Assembly (NCBI RefSeq): GCF_016881005.1
Contig: NZ_JACOPV010000007.1
Location: 224,771-288,770 of the forward strand
DNA from: Pseudomonas arcuscaelestis
GTDB lineage: Bacteria > Pseudomonadota > Gammaproteobacteria > Pseudomonadales > Pseudomonadaceae
Reading direction: 5' to 3'
DNA: 64,000 nt
Part shown: one piece after another, positions 10,410-19,296 of the stretch
Position numbering within the stretch: the first letter of the stretch is position 1
How the letters are laid out: the number at the start of each line of letters is the position of its first letter
Program-made: the position numbers and the translations under genes
Notes under the pieces: generated by a model
What the model saw: the letters and a program-made list of their open reading frames with translations, nothing else
Told to the model about the DNA's origin: nothing
Database searches by the model: none

Positions 10410-10920
10410 AACCCTCCCCTTTTTGCTCAGCCTGAGCGCAGCACTGGGAAGCGCGAGCGCCTGGGCCCTGCCGAACGACCGCGATCAGCCTATTCGCATC
10501 CAGGCCGACAACGCGCACCTGGATGACAAGAAAGGCGTAGCCACCTATACCGGCGACGTCATCATCACTCAAGGGTCGATGATGATCAAAGGCAATACCG
10601 TAACCATCACGCGCGCCCAATCCGGCGACATCGACGTGGTTACTTCGGTGGGCAACCTGGCCTACTTCGAGCAGCAACAAAGCGCCGCCAAGCCCGACAA
10701 GATGCAAGGCTATGCCGTGACCATCCAGTACCAGGCGCAAAAAGACCTGGTCGTGCTGACCGACCGCGCCAAGGTGATCAACGAAGGCAATACCACCGAA
10801 GGCGAGAAGATCGTCTACAACACCAAGTCCCAAGTAGCGACTGCCGGTCGTGGCGGCAACGTGACCACACCGCGCCAACGTATCGACATGGTGATCCAGC
10901 CGAAGAAGAAGGCCGAGTAA
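10396..10920 (+). CDS. lptA: Periplasmic LPS bridge protein LptA
   Basis: A 174-residue periplasmic protein that oligomerises into the bridge between LptC and LptD/E. A signal peptide is visible (MRLVKTLPFLLSLSAALGSA, cleavage near AWA-LP). The OstA-type jellyroll follows, with ADNAHLDDKKGVATYTGDV and GNTVTITRA. A basic C-terminal tail ends PKKKAE. It starts inside the end of lptC, and lptB begins at the base after its stop. Confidence 0.94.
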   Translation: MRLVKTLPFLLSLSAALGSASAWALPNDRDQPIRIQADNAHLDDKKGVATYTGDVIITQGSMMIKGNTVTITRAQSGDIDVVTSVGNLAYFEQQQSAAKPDKMQGYAVTIQYQAQKDLVVLTDRAKVINEGNTTEGEKIVYNTKSQVATAGRGGNVTTPRQRIDMVIQPKKKAE

Positions 10921-11646
10921 ATGGCGACCCTCAAAGCTCAGCACCTGGCCAAGAGCTACAAGAGCCGACAAGTGGTACGCGACGTCAGCCTGTCTATCGA
11001 CAGCGGCCAGATCGTCGGCCTGCTAGGCCCTAACGGCGCCGGCAAGACCACCTGCTTCTACATGATCGTCGGCCTGGTCCAGGCCGATCAGGGCCGCGTC
11101 CTGATCGACGACCTGGATGTCAGCCACCAGCCCATGCACGGCCGCGCCCGCGCAGGCATTGGCTACCTGCCGCAAGAAGCATCGATCTTTCGCAAGCTTT
11201 CGGTTGCCGACAACATCATGGCGATCCTCGAGACCCGCAAGGACCTCGACGCCGCCGGACGTCGCAAAGAGCTGGAAAGCCTGCTGCAGGAATTTCACAT
11301 CAGCCACATTCGCGACAACCTTGGCATGAGCCTTTCCGGTGGCGAACGTCGCCGCGTGGAAATCGCCCGCGCCCTGGCTACCGCGCCTAAATTCATCCTG
11401 CTCGATGAACCCTTTGCCGGTGTCGACCCGATTTCGGTCGGTGACATCAAGCAGATCATCCACCACCTCAAGGCCAAGGGTATCGGTGTATTGATCACCG
11501 ACCACAACGTCCGCGAGACCCTGGATATCTGCGAAACAGCTTACATCGTCAATGATGGTCAACTGATTGCCGAAGGCGACGCAGAGACTATCCTGGCCAA
11601 CGACCTGGTCAAAGAGGTCTACCTGGGCCACGAGTTCCGCTTGTAA
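10921..11646 (+). CDS. lptB: LPS export ABC ATPase LptB
   Basis: The cytoplasmic ATPase that powers LPS extraction with LptF and LptG. The product is 241 residues. Walker A is GPNGAGKTT (36-44), the signature is [15 protein letters not shown], Walker B is [13 protein letters not shown] and the switch histidine is in [10 protein letters not shown]. No lptF/lptG are nearby, as is normal for Pseudomonas. It is the last gene of the kds-lpt unit, 178 bases before rpoN. Confidence 0.96.
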   Translation: MATLKAQHLAKSYKSRQVVRDVSLSIDSGQIVGLLGPNGAGKTTCFYMIVGLVQADQGRVLIDDLDVSHQPMHGRARAGIGYLPQEASIFRKLSVADNIMAILETRKDLDAAGRRKELESLLQEFHISHIRDNLGMSLSGGERRRVEIARALATAPKFILLDEPFAGVDPISVGDIKQIIHHLKAKGIGVLITDHNVRETLDICETAYIVNDGQLIAEGDAETILANDLVKEVYLGHEFRL

Positions 11647-11784
11647 GTTCGATGCGACCAGCATTTGCCATGGGCTGCTGATCCGGTGAAATCCGGCTTA
11701 ATTGATACGGCACCCTAGGCAAACGCTCCAATTTCAGGCATATAACTTGCTTAAAGTTGGCGCTTCGGTGCCCTTGTAGTGGAT

Positions 11785-11798
11785 GGCGCATGTGCGCC
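11785..11798. promoter_or_regulatory. Perfect palindrome upstream of rpoN
   Basis: GGCGCATGTGCGCC (11785-11798) is a perfect 14-bp palindrome 27 bases before the rpoN ATG, close to where a ribosome-binding site would lie. It may be a regulator site or a translational hairpin. No binding protein is suggested by sequence alone. Confidence 0.35.
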
Positions 11799-11824
11799 GG
11801 CGAAAAAGGTGTTAAGCCCCTGCC

Positions 11825-13318
11825 ATGAAACCATCGCTCGTCCTAAGAATGGGCCAGCAACTGACGATGACTCCTCAGTTGCAACAGGCTATCCGACTAC
11901 TCCAGCTTTCTACCCTGGACCTCCAGCAGGAAATCCAGGAAGCGCTGGAGTCGAACCCGATGCTCGAACGCCAGGAAGAAGGCGAGGATTTCGACAACAG
12001 CGACCCGATGGCGGATAACGCCGAAAGTAAACCTGTCGCCGAAGTCCAGGACAGCAGCTTCCAGGAAACCACGCAAACTGTGGATAACCTGGAAGATGGC
12101 GAATGGAGCGAGCGCATACCCAACGAACTTCCCGTCGACACCGCCTGGGAAGACATCTACCAGACCAGTGCCAGCAGCCTGCCCAGCAACGACGATGACG
12201 AGTGGGACTTCACCACCCGCACGTCGGCGGGCGAGAGCCTGCAAAGCCACCTGCTCTGGCAGTTGAACCTGGCGCCGATGTCCGATACCGACCGGCTCAT
12301 CGCCGTTACCCTGATCGACTGCATCAACAGCCAGGGCTACCTGGACGAAACCCTCGAGGAAGTCTGCGAGTCCTTCGATCCCGAGCTGGACATCGAACTC
12401 GATGAAATCGAAGCCGTCTTGCATCGTATCCAGCAGTTCGAACCGTCCGGAATCGGCGCGCGCAACCTCAGTGAGTGCTTGCTCCTGCAATTGCGCCAGT
12501 TGCCAGCCAATACCCCCTGGATGGCCGAATCCCAGCGACTGGTGCGGGACTTCATCGACCTGCTCGGCAGTCGCGACTACAGCCAATTGATGCGCCGGAT
12601 GAAGCTCAAGGAAGACGAGCTGCGCCAGGTCATTGAGTTGGTCCAGAGCCTCAACCCTCGCCCGGGCTCGCAGATCGAGTCCAGCGAACCCGAATATGTA
12701 GTCCCCGACGTAATCGTACGCAAGGACAACGAGCGCTGGCTGGTCGAACTCAACCAGGAGGCCGTGCCGCGCCTGCGGGTCAATCCGCAGTACGCAGGTT
12801 TCGTGCGCCGTGCCGACACCAGTGCCGACAACACCTTCATGCGCAACCAGTTGCAAGAGGCCCGATGGTTCATCAAGAGCCTGCAGAGCCGCAACGAAAC
12901 CTTGATGAAGGTCGCCACCCAGATCGTCGAACACCAGCGCGGTTTCCTCGACCATGGCGACGAAGCAATGAAGCCTTTGGTGCTGCACGACATCGCCGAG
13001 GCGGTGGGCATGCACGAGTCGACGATTTCTCGGGTCACCACGCAGAAATACATGCATACACCTCGGGGAATTTACGAGCTGAAGTACTTTTTCTCCAGCC
13101 ACGTAAGCACCTCTGAAGGCGGCGAATGCTCGTCCACAGCGATTCGCGCGATCATCAAAAAACTGGTTGCCGCTGAAAATCAGAAAAAGCCATTGAGTGA
13201 CAGCAAGATCGCTGGTTTACTGGAGGCACAAGGCATCCAGGTAGCCCGTCGCACCGTCGCCAAGTACCGCGAGTCCCTCGGCATTGCACCGTCGAGTGAA
13301 CGCAAGCGACTGATGTAG
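11825..13318 (+). CDS. rpoN: RNA polymerase sigma-54 factor
   Basis: Sigma-54 directs transcription of nitrogen, flagellar, catabolic and other genes from -24/-12 promoters with AAA+ activators. The protein is 497 residues. Region I (1-50) is glutamine and leucine rich ([20 protein letters not shown]). An acidic region II follows (about 50-115), then the core-binding and DNA-binding domains. The RpoN box [10 protein letters not shown] is intact at 474-483. It lies downstream of lptB and upstream of hpf, ptsN, rapZ and ptsO, the standard Pseudomonas order. Confidence 0.97.
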   Translation: MKPSLVLRMGQQLTMTPQLQQAIRLLQLSTLDLQQEIQEALESNPMLERQEEGEDFDNSDPMADNAESKPVAEVQDSSFQETTQTVDNLEDGEWSERIPNELPVDTAWEDIYQTSASSLPSNDDDEWDFTTRTSAGESLQSHLLWQLNLAPMSDTDRLIAVTLIDCINSQGYLDETLEEVCESFDPELDIELDEIEAVLHRIQQFEPSGIGARNLSECLLLQLRQLPANTPWMAESQRLVRDFIDLLGSRDYSQLMRRMKLKEDELRQVIELVQSLNPRPGSQIESSEPEYVVPDVIVRKDNERWLVELNQEAVPRLRVNPQYAGFVRRADTSADNTFMRNQLQEARWFIKSLQSRNETLMKVATQIVEHQRGFLDHGDEAMKPLVLHDIAEAVGMHESTISRVTTQKYMHTPRGIYELKYFFSSHVSTSEGGECSSTAIRAIIKKLVAAENQKKPLSDSKIAGLLEAQGIQVARRTVAKYRESLGIAPSSERKRLM

Positions 13319-13395
13319 CCCCTCGGATCGCCACAGCAGTTCAGTGGCAGGCGCAACACCTGCCTCTTATGCACGGGCAACAAAGGAGAAGCTGT

Positions 13396-13704
13396 ATGCA
13401 AGTCAATATCAGTGGACAGCATGTAGAAGTCACCCAGCCGCTGCGCGAGTACGTAGAACAGAAACTGAAACGGCTGGAAGGGCACTTTGACAAGATTACC
13501 AACGTAACGGTGATCATGAAGGTCGAGAAACTGCAGCAGAAAATTGAAGCAACGCTGTTTATTCCCGGCGGCGAAGTGGTTGCAAATGCCGAACACACAG
13601 ACATGTATGCAGCGATCGACGCCTTGACCGACAAGCTCGACCGCCAACTGAAAAAACACAAGGAAAAACAGCAAAGCCTGCTGCAAGGTGCAGCGGCCCG
13701 CTGA
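13396..13704 (+). CDS. hpf: Short-form ribosome hibernation promoting factor
   Basis: A 102-residue HPF/YfiA-family protein. It binds the 30S decoding centre and promotes 100S dimers in stationary phase. Start at MQVNISGQHV (13396) follows an AAAGGAG ribosome-binding site nine bases upstream. It lacks the C-terminal dimerisation domain of long HPF, so ribosome dimers would need RMF. It is the conserved small gene directly after rpoN. Confidence 0.93.
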   Translation: MQVNISGQHVEVTQPLREYVEQKLKRLEGHFDKITNVTVIMKVEKLQQKIEATLFIPGGEVVANAEHTDMYAAIDALTDKLDRQLKKHKEKQQSLLQGAAAR

Positions 13705-13716
13705 TCCCCCTCATCC

Positions 13717-14181
13717 ATGATCCGACTTGAAACCATCCTGACCCCCGGCCGTTCTTTAGTGAACGCGCCGGGTGGCAGTAAAAAGCGCGCACTCCAGGAA
13801 ATCGCCACCCTGATCCACCGGGAAGTTCCGGACCTGGAGATGCAAATCGTTTTTGAAAGCCTGTTTGCCCGGGAGAAACTCGGGTCGACCGGATTTGGTA
13901 ATGGCATTGCCATTCCACATTGCCGCCTAAAAGGCTGCACTTCCCCCATCAGCGCCCTGATACACCTGGATGCACCGATCGACTATGACGCCATCGATGG
14001 CGCCCCGGTCGATCTGCTGTTTGTCCTGCTGGTTCCCGAAGCGGCCACCGATGCGCACCTTGAACTGTTGCGCCAAATTGCCAGCATGCTCGACCGCAAG
14101 GAAGTGCGTGACCGGCTACGTGCCGCCCAGAGCAGTGAAGCCCTGTACCAGGTTGTACTGGACGTACAGAACGAGCACTGA
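13717..14181 (+). CDS. ptsN: Nitrogen PTS enzyme IIA
   Basis: The terminal phosphoacceptor of the nitrogen-related phosphotransferase system (PtsP, PtsO, PtsN). The 154-residue EIIA-fold protein carries the phosphorylated histidine His68 in [11 protein letters not shown]. In P. putida PtsN affects sigma-54 promoters, potassium balance and polyhydroxyalkanoate levels according to its phosphorylation state. It is two bases from rapZ. Confidence 0.95.
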   Translation: MIRLETILTPGRSLVNAPGGSKKRALQEIATLIHREVPDLEMQIVFESLFAREKLGSTGFGNGIAIPHCRLKGCTSPISALIHLDAPIDYDAIDGAPVDLLFVLLVPEAATDAHLELLRQIASMLDRKEVRDRLRAAQSSEALYQVVLDVQNEH

Positions 14182-14183
14182 AC

Positions 14184-15038
14184 ATGCGCCTGATTATCGT
14201 CAGTGGCCGATCCGGCTCCGGCAAGAGCACCGCCCTCGCAGTCCTGGAGGACCACGGCTACTACTGCATCGATAACCTGCCTGCCGGGCTGCTGCCGCAG
14301 CTGGCTGAAAACGCCCTGATCAACACCGAGTTGATGCAGCCGAAGGTGGCCGTGTCGATCGATGCGCGTAACCTCCCGAGTCATCTGACTCGATTCCCGG
14401 AACTTCTGGAAGACGCCCGAAGCAAGCACATTCAATGTGATGTGCTGTATCTGGATGCCGATGAAGAAACCCTGCTCAAGCGCTTCTCGGAAACCCGCAG
14501 GCGCCATCCGCTGACCAACGCCAATCGCTCGCTGGCCGAAGCGATCAAGGTCGAAACCGACCTGTTGGGGCCGATTGCCGACCTTGCCGACCTGAAGATC
14601 GACACCACCAATCTGAACCTGTATCAGTTGCGTGACTCGATCAAGCTTCGCCTGCTCAACCAGCCGGAGCCTGGCACTGCATTTTTGGTCGAGTCGTTCG
14701 GTTTCAAGCGCGGCATGCCGGTTGATGCCGACCTGGTGTTCGATGTGCGCTGTCTGCCCAATCCTTACTGGAAGCCGGAACTGCGCGATCACTCCGGGCT
14801 CGAACAACCTGTTATTGATTACCTGGCTGCACAGCCTGATGTCGAGGAAATGTACCAGGACATCTCCAGCTACCTGCTTAAATGGTTGCCACGCTTTGCC
14901 GCCAGCAACCGCGCTTACGTAACCATTGCCATTGGCTGTACCGGGGGACACCACCGTTCGGTTTACTTGACCGAACGCCTGGGCCAGTCGCTGCAGCAAT
15001 CCTTGAAGAATGTCCAGGTTCGCCACCGCGACCTCTAG
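14184..15038 (+). CDS. rapZ: RNase adapter RapZ, P-loop nucleotide-binding protein
   Basis: A 284-residue RapZ/YvcJ-family protein. Walker A is GRSGSGKST (8-16). The C-terminal domain carries the family motif [12 protein letters not shown] (about 253-264). In E. coli RapZ guides RNase E to the small RNA GlmZ and tunes glucosamine-6-phosphate synthase. The GlmY/GlmZ RNAs are enterobacterial, so its target here is not settled. It sits between ptsN and ptsO, and all three are very likely cotranscribed. Confidence 0.93.
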   Translation: MRLIIVSGRSGSGKSTALAVLEDHGYYCIDNLPAGLLPQLAENALINTELMQPKVAVSIDARNLPSHLTRFPELLEDARSKHIQCDVLYLDADEETLLKRFSETRRRHPLTNANRSLAEAIKVETDLLGPIADLADLKIDTTNLNLYQLRDSIKLRLLNQPEPGTAFLVESFGFKRGMPVDADLVFDVRCLPNPYWKPELRDHSGLEQPVIDYLAAQPDVEEMYQDISSYLLKWLPRFAASNRAYVTIAIGCTGGHHRSVYLTERLGQSLQQSLKNVQVRHRDL

Positions 15039-15058
15039 CCCACAGGACTACCGCCGCG

Positions 15059-15331
15059 ATGCCCGCTCGTGAAATAACCATCATCAACAAGCTGGGGCTG
15101 CACGCCCGGGCTGCGGCAAAGTTCGTCGGCGTGGCCGGACGCTTCCCCTGTACGGTGCGCGTCGGTCGAGCCCCAGACAAACTGGTGGATGGCAAGAGCA
15201 TCATGGCTGTAATGATGCTCGCCGCGGGCAAAGGCACCCAGGTTCACTTGCACACCGAGGGCGAAGAAGAAGATGCAGCGCTCACGGCACTGGTCGAACT
15301 GATCAACAACTACTTCGACGAGGGCGAGTAA
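15059..15331 (+). CDS. ptsO: Nitrogen PTS phosphocarrier NPr (HPr-like)
   Basis: The HPr-like carrier that moves phosphate from PtsP to PtsN. The 90-residue product starts at MPAREITIIN (15059). The frame is open upstream through rapZ, but the extension is non-homologous. The phosphorylated His15 lies in NKLGLHARAAAKF, and Ser47 lies in DGKSIMAVMML. It ends in a hairpin that overlaps the stop codon. Confidence 0.95.
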   Translation: MPAREITIINKLGLHARAAAKFVGVAGRFPCTVRVGRAPDKLVDGKSIMAVMMLAAGKGTQVHLHTEGEEEDAALTALVELINNYFDEGE

Positions 15332-15340
15332 GCGCCCTCG
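15319..15340. terminator. Hairpin at the ptsO 3' end
   Basis: CGAGGGCG (15319-15326) pairs with CGCCCTCG (15333-15340) across a 6-base loop that holds the ptsO stop codon. No strong T-run follows, so it may be a weak or bidirectional terminator between convergent ptsO and the ZIP gene, or an mRNA 3' stabiliser. Confidence 0.45.
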
Positions 15341-15348
15341 CCCGCCTC

Positions 15349-16242
15349 TTACGACAACGCCGTATCCATCACCATCATCAGGCAGAAGCCAACGCAAAGC
15401 CCCAGGCTTGCCAGGCGATGATGACCGTTGCTGCGTGACTCGGGAATGATCTCCTGGGTCACCACCAACAACATGGCCCCAGCCGCAAAGGCCAGGCCAA
15501 GTGGCAACAGCATCTGCGCCACCGTCACCAGCCAAGCACAAAGCACCGCCGCCACCGGCTCAACCAGCCCAGAGGCCGCGCCGATGGCGAAAGCCTTGAA
15601 CCGCGCCATACCGGCTCCGGCGAGGACCAGGGCAATCACCAGGCCCTCAGGCACATCCTGCAACGCGATACCCATCGCCAGACTGTCGGCATCGGCCATC
15701 CCTCCGCCTGCCGACACGCCGATAGCCATACCTTCCGGAATGTTGTGAGCAATGATAGCAATGACGAAAACCCAGATCCGCGCCGCAATCACCGGCTGCT
15801 GGGTGTTGCCCACCAATGCCTCGGGCGAGGCGCCGGAGACTTTCAGGTCGACCAGGTAAAGGCAAAATGCACCGAACAACAAACCGAAGCTGATCAGCCC
15901 CCCGGCGCCCCATTTGCCCAGGCCAATCGCCTGAGCGGCGTCGAGGCCGGGAATGATCAGGGAAAACGCAGTCGCCGCCAGCATTACCCCTGCGCCAAAG
16001 CCCAGCAACGTATCGGCCAAGGCTACCGGCATACTGCGGATTACCAGCACCGGTACCGCACCCAGGGCGGTGCCCAGCGCACACAAGGCGCCTCCTTCGA
16101 GCGCACGCATCATGCGTGGCTCAAGGTCTAGCCAGGCAAAACCCTGTGCCACCAGCAGCGCGAAGCCAACCAGTAACAACAAAGTACCCAGCGCCAGGCG
16201 AAACAAGCGCACGCTGCCAATGGACATCACATCGGAACGCAT
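15349..16242 (-). CDS. ZIP-family divalent metal transporter
   Basis: A polytopic membrane protein of the ZIP/GufA family, which takes up zinc and related divalent metals. From MRSDVMSIGS it is 297 residues with about eight hydrophobic segments. The hallmark HNIPEGMAIGVSAGGG in helix IV and LQDVPEGLVIALVLAG in helix V carry the His/Asn/Glu metal-site residues. No histidine-rich loop is visible. The start is uncertain: the frame is open to 16296, and a second Met lies at 16227; none has a strong ribosome-binding site. It converges on ptsO and follows sodA, so it may be read with the iron-starvation genes. Confidence 0.85.
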   Translation of the reverse strand: MRSDVMSIGSVRLFRLALGTLLLLVGFALLVAQGFAWLDLEPRMMRALEGGALCALGTALGAVPVLVIRSMPVALADTLLGFGAGVMLAATAFSLIIPGLDAAQAIGLGKWGAGGLISFGLLFGAFCLYLVDLKVSGASPEALVGNTQQPVIAARIWVFVIAIIAHNIPEGMAIGVSAGGGMADADSLAMGIALQDVPEGLVIALVLAGAGMARFKAFAIGAASGLVEPVAAVLCAWLVTVAQMLLPLGLAFAAGAMLLVVTQEIIPESRSNGHHRLASLGLCVGFCLMMVMDTALS

Positions 16243-16253
16243 ACCGGAGCGAC

Positions 16254-16865
16254 TCACGCCAGGGCAGTTACATAGCGGCGTTCTACCTCGGACCAATCGA
16301 TCACGTTGTAGAAAGCATTGATGTATTCAGGGCGACGGTTCTGATACAGCAGGTAATACGCATGCTCCCAGACATCCAGTCCAAGGATTGGCGTATTGCC
16401 ATTCATCAGCGGGCTGTCCTGGTTGCCACTGCTCTCCACGACCAGGGTCTTTTCCGGCGTTACGCTCAGCCACGCCCAGCCGCTGCCGAAGCGGGTCAAC
16501 GCAGCCTTGGTGAAAGCATCCTTGAAGGACTCAAAGCCCCCCAACTGTGCATCGATCGCCTCGCCCACCGCCCCAACGGGCTCACCACCACCCTGAGGTG
16601 ACATTACCGTCCAGAACAGTGAGTGATTGGCATGGCCACCGCCCTGATTGATGACCGCAGCCTGGAGCTTGTGTGGCAGTTGTTTCACTGCAGCGACCAA
16701 CGCTTCTACCGACCAATCAGCCCACTCGGACCCTTCGACCGCTGCGTTAAGGTTGTTGATGTAGGTCTGGTGGTGCTTGCTGTGGTGGATTTGCATGGTC
16801 TGGGTGTCGATGTGCGGTTCCAGCGCATCGTAGGCGTAAGGCAATGCAGGCAAGGTGTAAGGCAT
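16254..16865 (-). CDS. sodA: Manganese superoxide dismutase
   Basis: It dismutates superoxide in the cytoplasm and replaces the iron enzyme when iron is scarce. The product is 203 residues and very close in sequence to P. aeruginosa SodM. The four metal ligands are His27, His81, Asp164 and His168. [11 protein letters not shown] and SGNQDSPL are of the manganese type. It is the fourth gene of fagA-fumC-orf-sodA, under the Fur box at about 19.13 kb, and starts two bases after the unknown orf. Confidence 0.95.
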   Translation of the reverse strand: MPYTLPALPYAYDALEPHIDTQTMQIHHSKHHQTYINNLNAAVEGSEWADWSVEALVAAVKQLPHKLQAAVINQGGGHANHSLFWTVMSPQGGGEPVGAVGEAIDAQLGGFESFKDAFTKAALTRFGSGWAWLSVTPEKTLVVESSGNQDSPLMNGNTPILGLDVWEHAYYLLYQNRRPEYINAFYNVIDWSEVERRYVTALA

Positions 16866-16867
16866 TT

Positions 16868-17329
16868 TCAGTGGATTCCGTAGTGGTGTGCTGAAGACCC
16901 GACGCTTTCCTGACCGGCCAGTGCCACCGGTTGCGGGCCATGACTGTGAAGCAGGCGTTCGGTTCGCGGGTACTGGCCGTACTCGCTGATGAAATTCAGT
17001 AGTTCGGTATAGGTTTTGCTGCTATGACGCAGCGCCGCTTGGCGCAACGCAGGTGCCAGACGCTGATCCTGCATGGCCTGCAGCAACCGCTGGTGGACAG
17101 CGCAGAGGTACTCCGCGCTTTCCTGCGGTTGATTCAGGCGCAAGTGCAGATCGGCCAGGTTGTGATGCGCGATCACGCACACCGCAACCGCTTCGTCGGC
17201 GTCATGCCAGCGCTCGAATAACACCTGGGCCAGGGCCAGGGCCTGCAGGTACAACTCGCGGGCGTCTACCAGTTCACCTTGTTCGAACAGGCGGTTGGCG
17301 ATCTCTGTGGTGCGTTTCCAGTGCTGCAT
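16868..17329 (-). CDS. Unknown TPR-like helical protein of the Fur-regulated sod operon
   Basis: I do not know a function for this 153-residue protein. It corresponds by position to the orf between sodM and fumC1 in P. aeruginosa. It looks all-helical with TPR-like spacing: residues about 9-36 ([20 protein letters not shown]) and about 52-83 ([20 protein letters not shown]) each resemble a TPR helix pair. The C-terminal tail is rich in histidine (HSHGP at about 128-132 and SSAHHYGIH at the end), which could bind metal. No signal peptide or membrane segment is seen. It lies two bases upstream of sodA and 20 bases after fumC. A role in manganese or iron handling for SodA or FumC is inference only. 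Confidence 0.85.
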   Translation of the reverse strand: MQHWKRTTEIANRLFEQGELVDARELYLQALALAQVLFERWHDADEAVAVCVIAHHNLADLHLRLNQPQESAEYLCAVHQRLLQAMQDQRLAPALRQAALRHSSKTYTELLNFISEYGQYPRTERLLHSHGPQPVALAGQESVGSSAHHYGIH

Positions 17330-17349
17330 GACAAACCTCCAGGGCGGTG

Positions 17350-18726
17350 TCAGATACCGCCAGCGGTGAGCTTTTCCGGGTCCAGCAGTACTTCAAGTTG
17401 GCTACGCGACAAGTCGGTGTGTTCCAGGGCCACGTCGATAATCGGGCGCCCTTGCTTGTAGGCGGTCTTGGCGATTTCCGCGGCTTTCTGATAGCCGATG
17501 ATCGGGTTCAAGGCGGTGACCAGAATCGGGTTGCGCGCCAACGCTTCCTTGAGCTTGGGCTCGTTGACCTTGAAGCTGGCAATCGCTTTGTCCGCCAGCA
17601 AGCGGCTGACGTTAGCCATGAGCTCGATGCTGCTGAGCAGGTTCTGGGCAATGATTGGCAGCATGACGTTGAGCTCGAAGTTGCCCGACTGCCCCGCCAC
17701 CGCGATGGTCGCGTCGTTGCCGATAACCTGTGCGGCTACCATCGCGGTGGCTTCCGGAATCACGGGGTTTACTTTGCCGGGCATGATCGAAGAGCCAGGT
17801 TGCAGGCCCTCAAGCTCAATTTCGCCCAAGCCTGCCAATGGTCCGGAGTTCATCCAGCGCAAGTCGTTGGCAATTTTCATCAGGGCGACGGCTGTGGTCT
17901 TGAGCTGACCCGACACTGCCACGGCGGTGTCCTGCGAGCCGATCAATGCAAACAGGTTTTGCCCCGGTGTAAACGGTATTTGGGTGAGCGTGGAAAGCTG
18001 TTGGCTGAAGCGCACGGCAAACTCCGGATGAGCATTGACCCCGGTCCCTACCGCCGTACCGCCCTGGGCCAGCGCCTGTAGGGCGGGCAACGTCGACTCA
18101 ATGTGTGCGACAGCTGCCCGGACCTGCGCCGCCCATCCACCGAGCACCTGGCTCATGCGCACGGGCATCGCATCCATCAAGTGGGTGCGACCGGTCTTGA
18201 TGAATGGATGCACCTCAACAGCCTTGCGCTCGATCACCTGAACCAGATGCCTCAAGGCCGGCAGCAGTTGCTCGTGCAATGCCAGAGCGGCACTCACATG
18301 AATTGTGGTGGGGATGATGTCGTTGCTGCTCTGCCCGCAATTGACGTGGTCATTGGGGTTGATGTTGTCGCCAAATATGCGACTCGCCAGGGTGGCAATC
18401 ACCTCGTTGGCGTTCATGTTCGAGCTGGTGCCGGAGCCGGTCTGAAAAATGTCCACCGGGAAGTGCTGGATGAAATCGCCGGACAGAAGCTGCTCTACCG
18501 CCTTGACGATAGCCTCGCCCTGCCCTGCTTGCATTTGTTCGAGTTCGACGTTGGCCTTGGCTGCAGCAGCCTTGGCCAGCAACAGTGCACGAATGAACTG
18601 TATGGGCATGCGTTGTTGGCTAACCGGGAAGTTGTTTACCGCTCGCTGGGTTTGAGCGCCATAAAGGGCTTCGGCCGGCACCTGCAGTTCACCCATGCTG
18701 TCACGCTCGATCCGGGTATTACTCAT
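17350..18726 (-). CDS. fumC: Class II (iron-free) fumarate hydratase
   Basis: It interconverts fumarate and malate without an Fe-S cluster, so it can keep the TCA cycle running during iron limitation or oxidative stress. The 458-residue product starts at MSNTRIERDS (18726); two further start codons lie just upstream. The fumarase/aspartase signature GSSIMPGKVNP is intact (about 311-321), as are TGSGTSSNMNANEV (about 96-109) and KTGRTHLMDAMP. It overlaps the 3' end of fagA by eight bases. Confidence 0.96.
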   Translation of the reverse strand: MSNTRIERDSMGELQVPAEALYGAQTQRAVNNFPVSQQRMPIQFIRALLLAKAAAAKANVELEQMQAGQGEAIVKAVEQLLSGDFIQHFPVDIFQTGSGTSSNMNANEVIATLASRIFGDNINPNDHVNCGQSSNDIIPTTIHVSAALALHEQLLPALRHLVQVIERKAVEVHPFIKTGRTHLMDAMPVRMSQVLGGWAAQVRAAVAHIESTLPALQALAQGGTAVGTGVNAHPEFAVRFSQQLSTLTQIPFTPGQNLFALIGSQDTAVAVSGQLKTTAVALMKIANDLRWMNSGPLAGLGEIELEGLQPGSSIMPGKVNPVIPEATAMVAAQVIGNDATIAVAGQSGNFELNVMLPIIAQNLLSSIELMANVSRLLADKAIASFKVNEPKLKEALARNPILVTALNPIIGYQKAAEIAKTAYKQGRPIIDVALEHTDLSRSQLEVLLDPEKLTAGGI

Positions 18727-19120
18727 CATCAAATCCTTGCATCAGTTCAGCGAAAGAAATCGAAGGCAGCAGCGTGCAGTTCGCCAGTTGCAGGGCGAGA
18801 GGCTGCCAACGCTGGCCGTGCTCGCCACCATCGAGCTTGCGCAGCTGCAGCAGTGGCTTCCAGGCCTGATCCAGGCACAAGCAGCGCCAATGCCAAGGCA
18901 GCATGCGATCGCAGGCGGTATCCAGGAGCAGACGGAATGAGGTCAGGGCGACGGTCCATGCCGAAGTCTCGGTGCAGCACACCAGATAGCGACCTTCAGC
19001 CAGGTAATGTTCGATCAAGCGCGGCTCGTCCGGCTCCATCGCGCAACGTATGCGGCGACTGAGCCAGCGCCAGTTTTCGAGGTAGGGCAATTCGTGAAGG
19101 ACAGGTTTCATGAACATCAT
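18719..19120 (-). CDS. fagA: FagA, Fur-associated protein of unknown biochemical role
   Basis: A 133-residue protein, the first gene of fagA-fumC-orf-sodA. By position and size it matches P. aeruginosa FagA (Fur-associated gene A). Its sequence is rich in Trp, Leu and Cys (ENWRWLSRRIRCAMEPDEPR, RYLVCCTETSAWTVAL), with no signal peptide or transmembrane helix and no recognised catalytic motif. The start is within 7 bases of the Fur box, so the leader must be very short or the promoter overlaps the box. The MMFMK N terminus leaves two possible Met starts. Confidence 0.85.
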   Translation of the reverse strand: MMFMKPVLHELPYLENWRWLSRRIRCAMEPDEPRLIEHYLAEGRYLVCCTETSAWTVALTSFRLLLDTACDRMLPWHWRCLCLDQAWKPLLQLRKLDGGEHGQRWQPLALQLANCTLLPSISFAELMQGFDDE

Positions 19121-19126
19121 CGCCTA

Positions 19127-19163
19127 GATAATGATATTCATTATTAAATGATAATTATAATCA
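19127..19163 (-). promoter_or_regulatory. Tandem Fur boxes upstream of fagA
   Basis: GATAATGATATTCATTATT (19127-19145) matches the 19-bp Fur consensus GATAATGATAATCATTATC at 17 of 19 positions. It is followed directly by AAATGATAATTATAATCA (19146-19163), a second AT-rich half-site series in the same phase. Fur-Fe(II) bound here would block the fagA promoter, so the operon should be induced by iron starvation. Confidence 0.85.
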
Positions 19164-19189
19164 GTTCAAGTCGAGCAGTGCAGATTAAA

Positions 19190-19216
19190 CAAAAAGCCCG
19201 ACACATGGCCGGGCTT
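19190..19216 (-). terminator. Terminator between pmbA and the Fur operon promoter
   Basis: AAGCCCG (19194-19200) pairs with CGGGCTT (19210-19216) across a 9-base loop. Read on the minus strand the stem is followed by TTTTTGTTT, a typical Rho-independent end. It lies between pmbA and the Fur region; on the minus strand it stops transcription entering fagA from pmbA. Confidence 0.7.
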
Positions 19217-19227
19217 CTTGGGGAAGG

Positions 19228-19287
19228 CGCGGGATTGCCCCGCGATGGGTTTTCCTTCAGTGGACACAATCGCAGGGCAAGCCGCGG
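19228..19287. repeat. Two partial REP-like elements
   Basis: CGCGGGATTGCCCCGCG (19228-19244) is a short palindrome of REP type. A second core, TCGCAGGGCAAGCCGCGG, lies at 19270-19287. Both lie in the gap between the fagA promoter and the end of pmbA. Confidence 0.5.
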
Positions 19288-19296
19288 TTAAGCAAA

